DNA of 48,765 nt from Rugamonas rubra (GTDB lineage Bacteria; Pseudomonadota; Gammaproteobacteria; Burkholderiales; Burkholderiaceae_D): contig NZ_FOTW01000037.1 in assembly GCF_900114705.1 (NCBI RefSeq), forward strand, positions 1-48,765, read 5' to 3'. The notes under the pieces are model-generated. The model searched no databases, was not told the origin of the DNA, and was given only the letters and a program-made list of their open reading frames with translations. The translations under genes were made by a program, and so were the position numbers. Positions 1 through 8,470 of this stretch are shown here, piece by piece (within the stretch, counting starts at the first letter, position 1; each line of letters begins with the position of its first letter).

Positions 1-1440
1 GCCGTCGTGGTCGGCCCCGCCGGCGAGCAGGTCCATTGCGACGCCCAGGGCCGGGTCAAGGTGCGCTTCGGCGCCATGCGCGAGCAGGAGCACGCCCACG
101 CCGAGGGCGCCGGCGCCTCCGGCACCGACCGCGACTCGGCCTGGGTGCGCGTGGCCAGCAACTGGGCCGGCAACGGCGACGGCAGGCACTTCGGCGCGCT
201 GGCGCTGCCGCGCCCCGGCACCGAGGTGCTGCTCGCCTTCCTCGGCGGCGACCCGGACAAGCCCGTCATCGTCGGCCAGCTGTACAACATGGTGGCGCGC
301 CCGCCCCAGCTCGGCCTCGGCGATTTGCCGGGCAACAAATACTTGTCCGGCACGCGGAGCCTGGAGATCGGCGGATCGCGCGGCAACCAGCTGCGCCTCG
401 ACGACACGCCCGGCCAAATCAGCGCGCAACTGGCCAGCGACCACGCCCGCAGCGAGCTGAACCTCGGCTGGCTGACCCAGCCGCGCGACCAGGGCATCGG
501 CCAGCCGCGCGGCGAAGGCGCCGAGCTGGGCACCGACGCGCAACTGGCCCTGCGCGCCGGCAAGGGCATGCTGCTGAGCGCCTGGAAGCGGCTCGGCGGC
601 GGCGGCAAGCAACTCGACCGCGCCGACTACCTGGCACTGATGCAGGACTGCGTCGACCTGTTCCGCTCGCTGGGCGACTACGCCGCCGCGCAGCAGGGCC
701 TGCCGGTGGACGACAAGGCGCAGGACGAGTTGCAATCGGCCATCAAGCAATGGGACAACGGCAGCAACACCGCGCCCCGGGGCGCCGGCGGCGGCGGCGC
801 CGTGGTCGGCGTCACGGCGCCGGACGGCATCAGCTTCGCCAGCTCGAAGGCCATCGTCAGCTACGCCGCCAGCAACATCGACACGGTGGCCCAGCAACAC
901 CTGCAGATGACCGCCGGCCAGCGCTGCAACGTCAACGCCGGCAAGGGCATCTCGCTGTTCGCCCAACAAGACGGACTGGCGGCGATCGCCAACCACGGCA
1001 AGGTGCTGCTGCAAAGCCAGCACGACAGCACGCAGATCGACTCGGCCAAGGACGTCAAGATCAGCGCGAGGGGCCGCGTGATCGTCATGGCCGAGGAGAT
1101 TTTGCTCGTGAATTCGGGCGGCGCCTACATCAGCCTCAAGGGCGGCGCGCCCGAAATCGGCGGACCGGGCGAGCTGACCATCAAGACGGCCGGCCACAAC
1201 TGGAACGGCCCGGCCAGCCGCAGCACCGAGCTGCCCACCTTCGGCGAGGGCGACTTCGGCCGCACACCGCAACTGAGGCGGCCCTCCGACGGCCAGCCCA
1301 TCAAGGACGTGGACATTCACGTCGAACGTGACGGCGATGCCGTGCTGTCCGGTAAAAGCGACGGCAACGGGGAGGGCGGCAAGGTCGAAGGCAACCGCAT
1401 CGAGCAGTTGGACGTGGGTTTCTACCAACCGGACTCGTGA
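1..1440 (+). CDS. vgrG: Type VI secretion spike VgrG (TssI), C-terminal part, 5' end outside window
   Basis: The reading frame is open from base 1, so the N-terminal gp27-like part lies to the left. VgrG forms the trimeric spike of the T6SS needle and carries effectors out of the cell. The first ~100 residues match the gp5-type OB fold, with GRVKVRF near the start, then LPRPGTEVLLAFLGGDPD and VGQLYN. A DUF2345-type beta-helical region follows (ISFASSKAIVSYA, then IVMAEEILLVNSGG). After it comes a short tail with PIKDVDIHVERDGDAVLSG, resembling the transthyretin-like (TTR) tail that docks effector-adaptor pairs on some VgrGs. No enzymatic C-terminal domain is seen, so the cargo is probably the separate lipase encoded next. 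The family call is firm; the TTR call is by eye. Confidence 0.93.
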   Translation, partial: AVVVGPAGEQVHCDAQGRVKVRFGAMREQEHAHAEGAGASGTDRDSAWVRVASNWAGNGDGRHFGALALPRPGTEVLLAFLGGDPDKPVIVGQLYNMVARPPQLGLGDLPGNKYLSGTRSLEIGGSRGNQLRLDDTPGQISAQLASDHARSELNLGWLTQPRDQGIGQPRGEGAELGTDAQLALRAGKGMLLSAWKRLGGGGKQLDRADYLALMQDCVDLFRSLGDYAAAQQGLPVDDKAQDELQSAIKQWDNGSNTAPRGAGGGGAVVGVTAPDGISFASSKAIVSYAASNIDTVAQQHLQMTAGQRCNVNAGKGISLFAQQDGLAAIANHGKVLLQSQHDSTQIDSAKDVKISARGRVIVMAEEILLVNSGGAYISLKGGAPEIGGPGELTIKTAGHNWNGPASRSTELPTFGEGDFGRTPQLRRPSDGQPIKDVDIHVERDGDAVLSGKSDGNGEGGKVEGNRIEQLDVGFYQPDS

Positions 1441-1506
1441 CCAAACCGCGTTACCGCCGCTCGGGCACGAACAGAACCATGTTGACTAGCCAGATCTGGA
1501 GATGCG

Positions 1507-3738
1507 ATGAAAAAAACCACACCAAGGAAGGCGGCTGCGGACGGAGTCCCAGCCGCCGCGCCGAACCCGCTCGACGACCCGAAAAACATCGTCTTCGCCA
1601 GAACCTCGGCGATCACACTGCTGAACCACGACAAGCTGGTCATGTACGCGCAGCTGCCGCTACCGGGCATCGTCATCTTCGTCCATGGCGTCAACTCCGA
1701 CGGCGAGTGGTACAAGGAGACCGAAAAAGGCCTGTGCGCGGGACTCAACGCGCGCCTCAAGCGCTGCGACGAGCACATGGTCTGCCCGACGGTGGAGGGC
1801 GGCCAGTTGACGCCTGCCACCTACATGCAGGAACTGACGCCTGACGGTTACATCAATCCAAAGATGAAATTCGATACGTTCATGGGGAACGACGACTATT
1901 TCACGCCGGCCGTCCATTTCCGCTGGGGCTACAAGGCCAGCCTCAAAGAGCTGCAGGAGTATGGCGACTCGGTTTATCTCAACGAGAAAAACTACTGGGG
2001 CGGCGGCCCCTTTGCCAACGGCTGCACGGCCCTGCCCGACCTGTGGGGCGATGGACTGTCCGACAATCTGTTCCTGTGGATGCACGTCCAGCATTTGAAT
2101 CCGACCAACAACCGCAACGTCTATTCCTGCCCGCCCCGGCCCTACTACGTGCTGGCCGCGTTGCGGCTGGCCAGGCTGGTCGAGTCCATCCGGCGCAAGC
2201 ATGCCGACGTGCCCATCACCATCGTCTGCCACAGCCAGGGCAACATGATCGGCATGGCAGCCGCCTTCCTTGGCGACCGGTTGGCGCCGGTCACCGACGT
2301 CAGGGGCGTCGAGGGCCGCTGCGTGGCGGATAACTACGTGTTGTGCAACGCCCCCTACCGCCTGGTGAACTCGAATTTCACCGAGGACTGGACCGAGGGG
2401 CACATGAAGGACAAGCACGGCGGCACCGGCCGCCAGACCGTGGCCGCCCGCACCGCCACCCTGCGCGCCTTCTTCGACATCGTCCGCCAGCCCGCCTCCA
2501 GGCAACAGAAGGTCGCGGACATCAACAAATTCTTGGAAAACGAAAACCATCCCTTCAAGGCCGAGGACGACCGGCTGCGGTATGGCTACGGCATCGCCCC
2601 CTCCACCTGCCAACGGGTGACGCTGTACTGCAATCCGCACGACCAGGTGATCTCGTCGATGACCGTGCAGGGCATAGGCTGGCGCGGCATGAGCGAGTTG
2701 GAGGTCAAGGAAACCGGAGGCAATGTCTTTCTCTGCCAACGGGTGTTTGCCGAAGGTCATAAGGTGGGCGAAATCGGCAAATACCATTTCTGGAAAAACC
2801 ACTACAGGAAACCCGAGGCGGGCAGCGCCGGGTACTGGTTCCCGGAGTCGCCCAAGGCGGAGTATTCCTTGTCCAAGGGGATGGAAGCGAGTCGCGGGAA
2901 ATTCGTCGGATCGGTGCTGACCATCTTCTCGGCGCCGTTCATGATCGTGGCCACCGCGCTGGCCGGGACGCGCATCAACGCATTGCCGGACGAGAACTGG
3001 GTGATCAAAGTCGAGGCGCCCGAGCTTCCCCATCCTTTCACGCCGGAAGCGCGACGCTTCGGTGCGGTGGAAAAGAAATTCGACCAGGCCTACGACGCCC
3101 CGGGGCAGTCGCGCGATGTCAAGCGCGATCGCGGGGCCGACGACCCGTATGCCGGCGACCGGCCGATCAAACAGCGGGAGGGCGAGGACGAGCGCGAGGC
3201 CAACGACGCGGCCAAGGGCAACCAGGCCAGCGAGGCCACCATGCGCTACGAGGACCATGCCCGCCTGCGCATGCAGGCCAGGCGCGAAGGCTGGGCGAAG
3301 AACGACCAGCAGGTCGTCGGGGAGGACAAGCCCGAGGAAGCCAGCACGAAATACAAGGAGTGGCGTGAAAAGAAGATCAAGACCTATCTTGCCGAAAACA
3401 TCGACACCCACGCCACCAACCATTCGACCATCATGACCAACCCCATGCACGCGCAGGAGGCGCTGGCCTATGACGTGGCCGTTGGCCTGTGCCATATCCG
3501 CCAAAAGGACTTGCATGCGCTGAGGATGGCCGCAGATTGGCGTTTCCTGGATGGACTCGCGAAAGACGATTCCAACAAGCGCTTTGATGAGTACTTCATA
3601 TATGGAGTTGTCAAAGGCGTTTCTCCTTACGAGTGGACGCGCGCCGGAAACAGCGAGGGGAGCATGCCGGACAAGATCGTCGACCAGCGCGAACATCCCG
3701 CAAGAACAGCTTCGCAGCGTCGGGGAGGACATCCATGA
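1507..3738 (+). CDS. tle3: T6SS phospholipase effector, Tle3 family
   Basis: 743-residue alpha/beta hydrolase, likely a toxic lipase injected by the T6SS to attack membranes of rival cells. HGVNSDGEWY at residues 60-69 looks like the oxyanion-hole loop. CHSQGN at 241-246 is the nucleophile elbow, with Ser243 as the probable nucleophile; the usual first Gly of GxSxG is Cys. The long C-terminal half (~500-743), rich in charged residues, matches the DUF3274-like extension known in Tle3. No signal peptide is present, as expected for T6SS cargo. The ATG at 1507 follows a purine-rich stretch (TGGAGATG). It lies 66 bases after vgrG and overlaps the adaptor gene by 4 bases (ATGA). Family membership is inferred from motifs, size and the vgrG/Tla3-like neighbours. 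Confidence 0.85.
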   Translation: MKKTTPRKAAADGVPAAAPNPLDDPKNIVFARTSAITLLNHDKLVMYAQLPLPGIVIFVHGVNSDGEWYKETEKGLCAGLNARLKRCDEHMVCPTVEGGQLTPATYMQELTPDGYINPKMKFDTFMGNDDYFTPAVHFRWGYKASLKELQEYGDSVYLNEKNYWGGGPFANGCTALPDLWGDGLSDNLFLWMHVQHLNPTNNRNVYSCPPRPYYVLAALRLARLVESIRRKHADVPITIVCHSQGNMIGMAAAFLGDRLAPVTDVRGVEGRCVADNYVLCNAPYRLVNSNFTEDWTEGHMKDKHGGTGRQTVAARTATLRAFFDIVRQPASRQQKVADINKFLENENHPFKAEDDRLRYGYGIAPSTCQRVTLYCNPHDQVISSMTVQGIGWRGMSELEVKETGGNVFLCQRVFAEGHKVGEIGKYHFWKNHYRKPEAGSAGYWFPESPKAEYSLSKGMEASRGKFVGSVLTIFSAPFMIVATALAGTRINALPDENWVIKVEAPELPHPFTPEARRFGAVEKKFDQAYDAPGQSRDVKRDRGADDPYAGDRPIKQREGEDEREANDAAKGNQASEATMRYEDHARLRMQARREGWAKNDQQVVGEDKPEEASTKYKEWREKKIKTYLAENIDTHATNHSTIMTNPMHAQEALAYDVAVGLCHIRQKDLHALRMAADWRFLDGLAKDDSNKRFDEYFIYGVVKGVSPYEWTRAGNSEGSMPDKIVDQREHPARTASQRRGGHP

Positions 3739-5216
3739 AGGCCTTGATTTCGACTATTCCCCGGAGAATGGGATGGTCCGCGCTTGTTTACATACTCACG
3801 GTCGGCGCCGCGATCGCGCTCAAATGGATTGCCACTGCCGACTCACCACGCGTGCTAACCGACGGAGAAATCATGTCCATGTTCCTGACCATGCCAACAT
3901 TTGCCGCCATCGCCGCCTTCTCGTTCCTCACCGCCGCCTGCGCGGGCAGGCCCGTACCTGTCGTCGCGGAAACGCACACAGCACCCGTTGTCGCGGAGCC
4001 CGCGAAACCCTTCAAGGCCCAGGTCGTCGGCCTGCAATGGCTCAATCCCCTGCAACGCCGCGACTATTCGACCGAATGGCAATTGCTGTGGACTTTGGGC
4101 CTTGCGCAGCCCAACAAGAATGACGACATGGTGAGGACCGAGCCGGAAAAGTTTTCCACGCTACAAATGGTGGGGTCGATAGCGGCCGGAAATGACGGAG
4201 AAGAAACCTTTGAGGGCTATCATGAAAAGTATGTAAATCAACTCACCGTGCTTTTCCACGACATCTATTTCTCCAGTTCCAACTACTTCTACAACGCCCA
4301 TTCGCTCAAAGACAAGACGACTTGGCGCGAGCTGGCCGGCATCCATGTGGAATATGCGCTACCTGAGGGAAAACTTGATCCAGTCGAGGCGGCGAAATTC
4401 ACGCGAAACAATATAATCGCCTGCTTTAGCATTGGAAGCAGTCACTTTCCCACCGCTTGGACCCGCAGCACCCCGCCCGACGTGCGCGTCACAATGGGCG
4501 GTCCCAACGCCGGCTTCACCTCGCTGTCGGCGGCGCTGCGCCACCTCGAATCGCACCCGGATGAAACCGTCTGGGCCATGAACTGGGACGCCCCCAGCCG
4601 CCCCAAGGACAAGCAGATCAACGAGAACATGGTCCTGCTGGTGCTGGCCGGCCCCAACTACAAGACCGAGCGCGACGCGCTGGCCTGGATCGGCTATCCC
4701 GCCACCAAGTCCGCCGCCGACTTCGACAGCAAGAAGGGACTGCCGCCCCGCGCGGTGCAGGCGTCGCAGGCGGCCTTGGACGCCGCCGTCGCCAACGCCG
4801 GCAAGCAGAGCACCGACATCGGCTACGTGGTCCACGACGCCAACGTCGCCCACCCGGACTCGCCGGACCGCCTGCGCATCCTGGCGCACACCCTCTCGAC
4901 CGAGGCGCCCGAGATCGACTTCATGAAGCACGCCTTTAACACCCCGGCGCTGCTGGGCGAGATGGGCGCCGGAACGGCGCTGACCAACGTCGCGCTGGGC
5001 ATCGCCTACGCCAACCACTTCGGCAAGAACGTGCTGGTGGCCGGCACCACCGACGCCGAGCACCCCACCGCCGTGCTGGTTCTGCCGCCGGCCAAGGTGC
5101 GTCCCATCGACCCGGACAAGCCATGGTTCCGCGCACGCGGAGAAAACAACGCCTACCTGATGTGGTGGGGCATCCGCCATGACGCCGAAGGAGGCATGCA
5201 GGGCTATTCCAAATGA
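3735..5216 (+). CDS. T6SS lipase adaptor, Tla3-like (DUF2875)
   Basis: 493-residue protein. Tla3 proteins bind the Tle3 lipase and load it on the TTR tail of VgrG. I chose the ATG at 3735 over an upstream in-frame start at 3633 because it has GGGGAGG at 3722-3728 and gives the usual ATGA overlap with tle3. The N-terminus holds two hydrophobic stretches, about residues 13-32 and 50-69, the second ending in FLTAACAG, so the protein is probably membrane-anchored. The remainder is soluble and includes GPNAGFTSLSAALRHLE and, near the C-terminus, GEMGAGTALTNVALGIAYAN, which resembles a thiolase-like fold. The adaptor call rests on gene order and overall resemblance to DUF2875 proteins. Confidence 0.75.
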   Translation: MKALISTIPRRMGWSALVYILTVGAAIALKWIATADSPRVLTDGEIMSMFLTMPTFAAIAAFSFLTAACAGRPVPVVAETHTAPVVAEPAKPFKAQVVGLQWLNPLQRRDYSTEWQLLWTLGLAQPNKNDDMVRTEPEKFSTLQMVGSIAAGNDGEETFEGYHEKYVNQLTVLFHDIYFSSSNYFYNAHSLKDKTTWRELAGIHVEYALPEGKLDPVEAAKFTRNNIIACFSIGSSHFPTAWTRSTPPDVRVTMGGPNAGFTSLSAALRHLESHPDETVWAMNWDAPSRPKDKQINENMVLLVLAGPNYKTERDALAWIGYPATKSAADFDSKKGLPPRAVQASQAALDAAVANAGKQSTDIGYVVHDANVAHPDSPDRLRILAHTLSTEAPEIDFMKHAFNTPALLGEMGAGTALTNVALGIAYANHFGKNVLVAGTTDAEHPTAVLVLPPAKVRPIDPDKPWFRARGENNAYLMWWGIRHDAEGGMQGYSK

Positions 5217-5268
5217 CGGCCAATCAACCGCAACAGATTGAACCACAACCTATCCGGGAGGAAGCGCC

Positions 5269-5532
5269 ATGCGCGGAGTCGTACGTTTGAACGACCCCAC
5301 CAGCCATGGTGGCAAGGTGGTATCGGCCGCTCCAAAGAGCAAAGTGATGGGCGTGGCCGTCGCCCGCAAAGGGGACAGGTGCCTGTGCCCCCTGCCGGGC
5401 CATGGCCTCTGCACCATCATGGAGGGCGACCCCAAGGTGCTGATCGACGGCGTCCCGGTGGCCTTCAACGGACATAAAACCAGCTGCGGCGCGGCACTGA
5501 TTTCCACCGTGTCAAACAGCGGTCGCGGCTAG
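5269..5532 (+). CDS. PAAR-domain T6SS spike-tip protein
   Basis: 87-residue protein that is a single PAAR domain from end to end. It forms the sharp cone that caps the VgrG trimer. It begins MRGVVRLNDPTSHGGKV, with the conserved D-x-T-x-H-G-G pattern. It continues with GDRCLCPLPGHG, VLIDGVPVAFNGHKTSCGA, where His and Cys residues bind the tip metal. The start has a strong ribosome site (GGGAGGAAG at 5256-5264). There is no C-terminal toxin extension, so it is a structural tip. It lies 52 bases after the adaptor gene and 187 before tssK; the latter gap shows no gene. Confidence 0.93.
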   Translation: MRGVVRLNDPTSHGGKVVSAAPKSKVMGVAVARKGDRCLCPLPGHGLCTIMEGDPKVLIDGVPVAFNGHKTSCGAALISTVSNSGRG

Positions 5533-5719
5533 CCAGAACCATTCGCCAGCGCTGTATTGCGGCCGCGCAAACAGCAGCGACATGGCGCCGGCCACGTTGC
5601 GGACGTGTCTATGCCTGCGCAGAAAATGCCGGCCCATGAGCGGCGTCAATGGCGGCGGCGGATTTGGCTGCATGCTAGGGAACTCGGCTTGCATGCCACC
5701 AACCCGGAAGGAGTGCGCG

Positions 5720-7066
5720 ATGAGTTTGCCATCAAAGGTCTTATGGTCTCCGGGCTTGTGCCTGGGGCCCCAACAATTCCAGCAATTGGACCTCTACCAC
5801 GAGTCGCGGCTGCAAAAAATCGCCTCGGCGATCAATCCGGATATTTGGGGTGTGCGCTCGGTGGGCTGGAACATCGACCAGCTGAGCAACAACCAGCTGG
5901 CCAGCTACAAGATGTCGCTGATTTTCCAGGACGGCGACATCTACGAGGCGCCCGGCCCGGACGAGTTGCCGGCGGTGGTGGATCTCAGCAAGCTGCCGTT
6001 GAGCGAGCAGAGCGTCACCTTCTATGCCGCCTTGCCGGCGGTGAAGGACCATGGCGGGAATCTGCTGGACCCGGCCACGCGGCACAATGGTGCGCGCTAT
6101 TCGCCGGTGGCCACGGAAACGGCGGACCTGTTCGGCGATTGCCCCGGCGTCGATGTCATGTTCCTGAGAAAGCGCGTGCGATTGCTGTCCCATTTGGAGC
6201 CGCGCGACGACCACATCAGCTTCCCCGTGGTCCGGGTACGGCGGATGGAGGGCGGCGGCTTCGAAATCGATCCCACCTTCATGCCGCCCGGTTTGTCGGT
6301 CGGCGCGATTGTCGGCCTGCAGTTCTTGCTGAACAGTCTGCTGGGGAAACTACAATCGAAAATCGAGTCGCTCTACGCGCGCCTGCGCCAGCCGCGCAAG
6401 GACGTGATCGAGGTGTATGGCGGCGACATCATCCCGTTCTGGATGCTCAACACCATCAACACGGCGGCCGCGTCGCTGAACCACAGCGCCAAATATCACC
6501 AACACCATCCGGAAGTCCTGTTCGACAAGTTGAGCGTGCTGGCCGGCGGCATGATGACATTCTCGACCAAGTACGCGCTGACCGACCTGCCGACCTACCA
6601 GCACGAGGACCCCGCGCCCGGCTTCGCCGTACTCGACGCGCTGATCCGCGATCTGGTCGACGTCATCATTTCGTCGCGCTACTTCGCTATCCCGCTGGTG
6701 GCCAATAAGCGGTGCTATCGCCAAGGCAAGCTGGACGCGGGGAAAGTCGACGGAGAAACAGTGCTGGGCCTGTCGGTCATCGCCGACATGCCGGCCGTTG
6801 AGCTGGTAGCGGCGGTGCCGAACCTCTTCAAGGTCGGTTCGCCCGACCAGGTCGAGCGGATGGTCATGTCGTCAGTGAGTGGGATCAAACTTCACTACAT
6901 GCCACAGGTTCCGCCCGAGGTGCCGGTCCGCCCGAACACCCACTACTTTTTGATCGACAGGAACGACCCCAACTATGACGGGATGATCAAGGCCCAGGCG
7001 ATCACCATTTACTTTCCCGACGTCTTCGGTAGCATGACAATGGAAATGTTCGGCATAACGCCCTAA
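5720..7066 (+). CDS. tssK: Type VI secretion baseplate subunit TssK
   Basis: 448 residues, the normal TssK length. TssK trimers connect the T6SS baseplate wedge (TssF/TssG/TssE) to the membrane complex (TssJ/L/M). The N-terminus SKVLWSPGLCLGPQQFQQLD matches the TssK signature usually seen as VxWxEGxxLxPQHFQ. The ATG at 5720 is chosen because AAGGAG sits at 5708-5713; an upstream in-frame start would add about 46 non-conserved residues. No tssL or tssM follows, so this gene closes the T6SS block on this side and the other core genes must lie to the left or elsewhere. Confidence 0.9.
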   Translation: MSLPSKVLWSPGLCLGPQQFQQLDLYHESRLQKIASAINPDIWGVRSVGWNIDQLSNNQLASYKMSLIFQDGDIYEAPGPDELPAVVDLSKLPLSEQSVTFYAALPAVKDHGGNLLDPATRHNGARYSPVATETADLFGDCPGVDVMFLRKRVRLLSHLEPRDDHISFPVVRVRRMEGGGFEIDPTFMPPGLSVGAIVGLQFLLNSLLGKLQSKIESLYARLRQPRKDVIEVYGGDIIPFWMLNTINTAAASLNHSAKYHQHHPEVLFDKLSVLAGGMMTFSTKYALTDLPTYQHEDPAPGFAVLDALIRDLVDVIISSRYFAIPLVANKRCYRQGKLDAGKVDGETVLGLSVIADMPAVELVAAVPNLFKVGSPDQVERMVMSSVSGIKLHYMPQVPPEVPVRPNTHYFLIDRNDPNYDGMIKAQAITIYFPDVFGSMTMEMFGITP

Positions 7067-7102
7067 GCCGGCTCTGCTGGAGCCACCTTGCGCGCCGAAA
7101 TG

Positions 7103-7131
7103 CAGCAGGGAGGCGCGCGGCCTCCCTGCTG
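7103..7131. terminator. Hairpin between convergent tssK and methyltransferase genes
   Basis: The 11-base arms CAGCAGGGAGG (7103-7113) and CCTCCCTGCTG (7121-7131) pair perfectly around a 7-base loop. The hairpin lies midway between two convergent stop codons, as expected for a shared terminator. No strong T-run follows on either strand, so it may be only a weak intrinsic terminator. Confidence 0.55.
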
Positions 7132-7154
7132 TTGACTACGCCGGCTGGCCGGCG

Positions 7155-7958
7155 TTACGGCTTCACGAACTTCAAGGTCATGCGGTCGCTCTCGCCGATC
7201 GCCGTGTACTTGGCGCGGTCCTCGTCCTTGTTGGCGTAGGTCGGCGGCAGCGCCCACACGCCGCTCTTGTGGTCGGCCTTGTCCTTCGGATTGGCGTTGA
7301 TCTCCGACTTGGCCGCCAGCTTGAAGCCGGCCGCCTCGGCCAGGCCGATCACGTAGCGCTCCGACATGTAGCCGGTGCTGGCCTGGGCATCCTGGGTCTG
7401 GCCGGCCGGCAGGCGGTGCTCGACCACGCCGAACACGCCGCCCGGTTTGAGGCTGGTGTAGACGCTGGCGAACAGGGCCTTCAAATTGTCCGGCCCGCTC
7501 GGAATCCAGTTGTGGATGTTGCGGAAGGTGAGCACCATGTCGGCGCTGCCGGCCGGCGCGAACTCGTATTTGCGCGGCGGCTCGAACACGCCCAGCTGCA
7601 CCTTGTTGAACACGGTCGGCCGCGCGTTCAGGCGGGTCATGAAGCGCTCGGCGCCGCGGCGCGCGTCGGCGTTCGGCGAGGCCAGCTCGTTGCCGGCGGC
7701 GATCAGCTTGCCGCGCTCGCGCAGGTAGGGCGCCAGGATCTCGGTGTACCAGCCGCCGCCCGGCGCCAGCTCGACCACCGTCATGGTCGGCTTGATGCCG
7801 AAGAAGCTCAGCGTCTCGTAGGGATGGCGGGCGCCGTCGCGCAGCGCGTTGGCCGGCGTGCGGTTGTCGCCGGAAATGGCCGCCTTCAGCGCGTCGTCGG
7901 CCTGGGCCGTGCCGGCCATGCCGCACAATAGGGCGCTGGCCAGTAGTAGTCGTTTCAT
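7155..7958 (-). CDS. Exported class I SAM-dependent methyltransferase (COG4798-like)
   Basis: 267 residues. The start at 7958 is set by AGGAGACTTT just upstream and by a clean signal peptide beginning MKRLLLASALLCGMAG and ending near AQAD. The mature part has SAM-binding motif I as VVELAPGGGWYTEILAPYL, then GADMVLTFRNIHN-like motifs around residues 150-165 and a late PGGVFGVVEHR (motif III region). This resembles the predicted methyltransferases that carry signal peptides and appear periplasmic. A periplasmic SAM enzyme is odd because SAM is cytosolic; the substrate is unknown. It is convergent with tssK and divergent from tldD. Confidence 0.8.
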   Translation of the reverse strand: MKRLLLASALLCGMAGTAQADDALKAAISGDNRTPANALRDGARHPYETLSFFGIKPTMTVVELAPGGGWYTEILAPYLRERGKLIAAGNELASPNADARRGAERFMTRLNARPTVFNKVQLGVFEPPRKYEFAPAGSADMVLTFRNIHNWIPSGPDNLKALFASVYTSLKPGGVFGVVEHRLPAGQTQDAQASTGYMSERYVIGLAEAAGFKLAAKSEINANPKDKADHKSGVWALPPTYANKDEDRAKYTAIGESDRMTLKFVKP

Positions 7959-8470
7959 GCAAAGTCTCCTCGTGGTGGGTGGGATGCTGCGATGGACGGG
8001 CGACACGGCGGCGGTCGCCCTGCGCGATCATCGGCCAACTGCGCAGGCCGGTCAAGCGAATCCGCAGCGTCGTCACGCCGCCGTCCGGCCGGCGCCGCCG
8101 GCACTGTCCGCCTTCCGTACGCGGACACTCGGCGGACAGTCTGCGGACACTCAACGGACAGCGCGCGGACAGCCGGCCGGCGCGCTTGTCCGCCTCCCTG
8201 CCAGCATGCAAGCCGCTACCGCCGTGCCGCCTACCCCGGCCGGCCGCCGCCGCCCAGTGGCACAAATATTGCCTATCTCGTTTCTTATTTTGCTGGTAAT
8301 GTTGCCGCTCATTACGCGATAGCGGGCCCCGACGTAATTGCAAAAGTATCAAGTAGTGGCGACACCCGCCAGTAGCACAAGCCGTGGCGTACAAGACCCG
8401 GCGCAACCGAGCAAGACCCCGCGTGCGGCCCGTCCGCAACCCGATGCGTGAGTGTTTTTTTGGAGATACT
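7959..8470. other. 512-base divergent intergenic region
   Basis: No convincing gene lies between the methyltransferase (leftward) and tldD (rightward). The region must hold promoters for both. It contains the 11-bp phased repeat array at 8121-8175 and an inverted repeat with arms at 8103-8112 and 8131-8140. The stretch 8260-8360 is clearly richer in A/T than its surroundings, which fits a promoter for the tldD block, but I could not pick a reliable -35/-10 pair. Confidence 0.6.
8121..8175. repeat. Five 11-bp tandem units, consensus GCGGACA-N4
   Basis: The heptamer (G/A)CGGACA starts at 8121, 8132, 8143, 8154 and 8165, exactly 11 bases apart each time. On the other strand this reads TGTCCGC-N4 repeated. 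An opposite-orientation copy, TGTCCGC, lies at 8105-8111 and another at 8187-8193; the latter keeps the 11-base register. Heptamers at 11-bp period are the layout used by OmpR/PhoB/SARP-type winged-helix regulators, so a regulator array is likely; the regulator is unknown. Confidence 0.7.

Noticed and set aside
1660..3732. 690-codon minus-strand open frame opposite the Tle3-type lipase
   Set aside because: No motif, shadow composition, and the plus strand has the alpha/beta hydrolase motifs and operon context.
8121..8193. CRISPR-like array
   Set aside because: The units are 11 bases with no separate spacers; phased operator sites explain them better.
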